NCBI GenBank assembly: GCA_023415075.1
Contig: JAEZLU010000234.1
Span: 1-6,214, forward strand
Reading direction: 5' to 3'
Length of the DNA: 6,214 nt
Source: Bacillota bacterium
GTDB lineage: Bacteria > Bacillota > Negativicutes > Sporomusales > UBA7701
Positions 5,537 to 6,214 of this stretch are shown in pieces (positions within the stretch are counted from its first letter, which is position 1; every line of letters begins with the position of its first letter). A model generated the notes under the pieces. The model saw only the letters and a program-made list of their open reading frames with translations, had not been told where the DNA came from and did no database searches. Both the position numbers and the translations under genes were made by a program.

Positions 5537-5577
5537 TTTGTCAACAGGCCCAGTATACTGGCGAGGCTTCTTATTGC
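5537..5577 (-). repeat. Right terminal inverted repeat
   Basis: The minus strand starts GCAATAAGAAGCCTCGCCAG and ends TGTTGACAAA, matching the left repeat at 35 of 41 columns. It contains a perfect 12-bp palindrome, CCAGTATACTGG (5550-5561), where the left copy has a diverged sequence. Confidence 0.75.
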
Positions 5578-5592
5578 AAGGCTCTGTCGCCT

Positions 5593-6214
5593 TCAGTCTT
5601 CGCCGACCTTCACCCGCCGGCCCTCGGCGGCCGCCCGTTTGGCCGCCAGGCCGATCAGCACCGGCTGCAGGCCGTCGTCGCCGGTGACCGAAGGCTGGCG
5701 GTCATGCCTGACGGCGTCGATAAATTCGTTAATCTCGGCAATATAGGCGTCCTTGTAGCGTTCAAGGAAGAAGTAGAGCGGCTTGTCGCCGGTGACGCCG
5801 GCGGCGTTGCTGAGCTGTACGGCGGTAGGGCTGTCGTTGCCGGTGGCCACGCAGCCCAGCGAGCCGAAGACTTCCACCCGCTGATCATAGCCGTAGGCAG
5901 CTTTGCGGCTGTTGTCGATGACGCCGATGGCGCCGTTGGCGAATTTCAGGGTAACGATGGCGGTATCGACGTCGCCGGCGGCGCCGATCTGCGGGTCAAC
6001 CAGCACCCCGGCCACGGCGCTGACCTCGGTTACCTCACTGCCGGCCAGAAAGCGGGCCATGTCGAAATCGTGGATGGTCATGTCCAGGAAGAGGCCGCCC
6101 GATACCTTGACATAGTCCAGCGGCGGCGGCGCCGGATCGCGGGAGGTTATCTTGATGATATGGGGCTGGCCGACGGCGCCGGCGGCCACCATTTCCCGCA
6201 CTTTACGGAAATTG
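5593..6214 (-). CDS. iolG: Inositol 2-dehydrogenase (Gfo/Idh/MocA family), C-terminal part
   Basis: NAD-dependent oxidation of myo-inositol to 2-keto-myo-inositol (scyllo-inosose) is the first step of inositol catabolism. The reading frame is open to the window edge, so the N-terminal Rossmann fold and the catalytic lysine (EKP motif) lie outside. The visible 206 residues are about 60% of a usual 335-345. They begin NFRKVREMVAAG and include QPHIIKITSRDPAPPP and GGLFLDMTIHDFDMARF. The last motif carries the Asp and His (D-x3-H) of the Lys-Asp-His triad. These two stretches are characteristic of IolG within the family. The gene ends in TGA at 5595-5593, 15 bp from the inverted-repeat element. 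No other iol gene is visible, so operon context cannot be judged. A related sugar or scyllo-inositol dehydrogenase is the main alternative. Confidence 0.88.
   Translation of the reverse strand, partial: NFRKVREMVAAGAVGQPHIIKITSRDPAPPPLDYVKVSGGLFLDMTIHDFDMARFLAGSEVTEVSAVAGVLVDPQIGAAGDVDTAIVTLKFANGAIGVIDNSRKAAYGYDQRVEVFGSLGCVATGNDSPTAVQLSNAAGVTGDKPLYFFLERYKDAYIAEINEFIDAVRHDRQPSVTGDDGLQPVLIGLAAKRAAAEGRRVKVGED

Larger units (their letters stand above)
5253..5577. mobile_element. MITE-like non-coding element bounded by inverted repeats
   Basis: The segment between the asparaginase promoter and iolG is bounded by inverted copies of about 40 bp (5253-5292 and 5537-5577) that agree at 35 of 41 aligned columns. 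Inside are a 12-bp perfect inverted repeat, a 30-bp perfect palindrome with weak flanking pairing, and a small hairpin. No credible gene is present. The length (325 bp), terminal repeats and lack of coding fit a MITE or other small non-autonomous repeat inserted 15 bp past the iolG stop. No target-site duplication is obvious, and homology to any transposase is unknown. The alternative is a large structured RNA or control region. Confidence 0.5.

Noticed and set aside
5511..5545. A riboswitch-like stretch, GATGAGAGTCCGTTGGACCATC, downstream of iolG
   Set aside because: It forms a small hairpin but matches no riboswitch consensus I can recall, and it sits behind iolG inside the inverted-repeat element.

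Overview
All five protein genes in this window lie on the minus strand, so transcription runs from high to low coordinates. Strong AGGAGG-type ribosome sites, a GC-rich genome with AT-rich control regions, a sigma-54 activator with an N-terminal HPr-like domain, and an exported type II asparaginase suggest an anaerobic member of the Firmicutes, possibly a diderm Negativicutes/Sporomusaceae-type bacterium. This assignment rests on gene content and recall of families, not on a search.

Layout in order of transcription: (1) 6214-5593, the C-terminal part of an IolG-like inositol 2-dehydrogenase, cut by the window edge. (2) 5577-5253, a non-coding segment bounded by roughly 40-bp imperfect inverted repeats and packed with smaller palindromes, one of them 30 bp, perfect and without a loop. 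It looks like a MITE-type element. (3) 5190-5144, a promoter/operator region. (4) 5129-4050, a secreted L-asparaginase. (5) 3967-1916, a 683-residue enhancer-binding protein with the order HPr-like, PAS, PAS, AAA+ (GAFTGA intact), Fis-type HTH. (6) 1912-1662, a control region with two matching 17-bp putative activator sites 32 bp apart, a near-consensus -24/-12 sigma-54 promoter, and a leader of about 120 nt. (7) 1661-666 dhaK and 649-8 dhaL, the two dihydroxyacetone kinase subunits. The window ends 7 bases past dhaL, where dhaM would be expected.

The most coherent story is the lower part. A sigma-54 activator carrying a PTS-type phospho-histidine domain sits immediately upstream of a dhaKL operon that has a sigma-54 promoter and paired upstream sites at helically phased spacing. 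In E. coli the corresponding regulator, DhaR, uses GAF/PAS sensing and contact with DhaK and DhaL. Here an HPr-like domain takes the N-terminal position, so direct sensing of PTS phosphorylation (from EI or DhaM) is a reasonable hypothesis. The asparaginase and iolG genes have no evident functional link to dihydroxyacetone metabolism. The most unexplained DNA is the inverted-repeat-bounded segment between iolG and the asparaginase gene.
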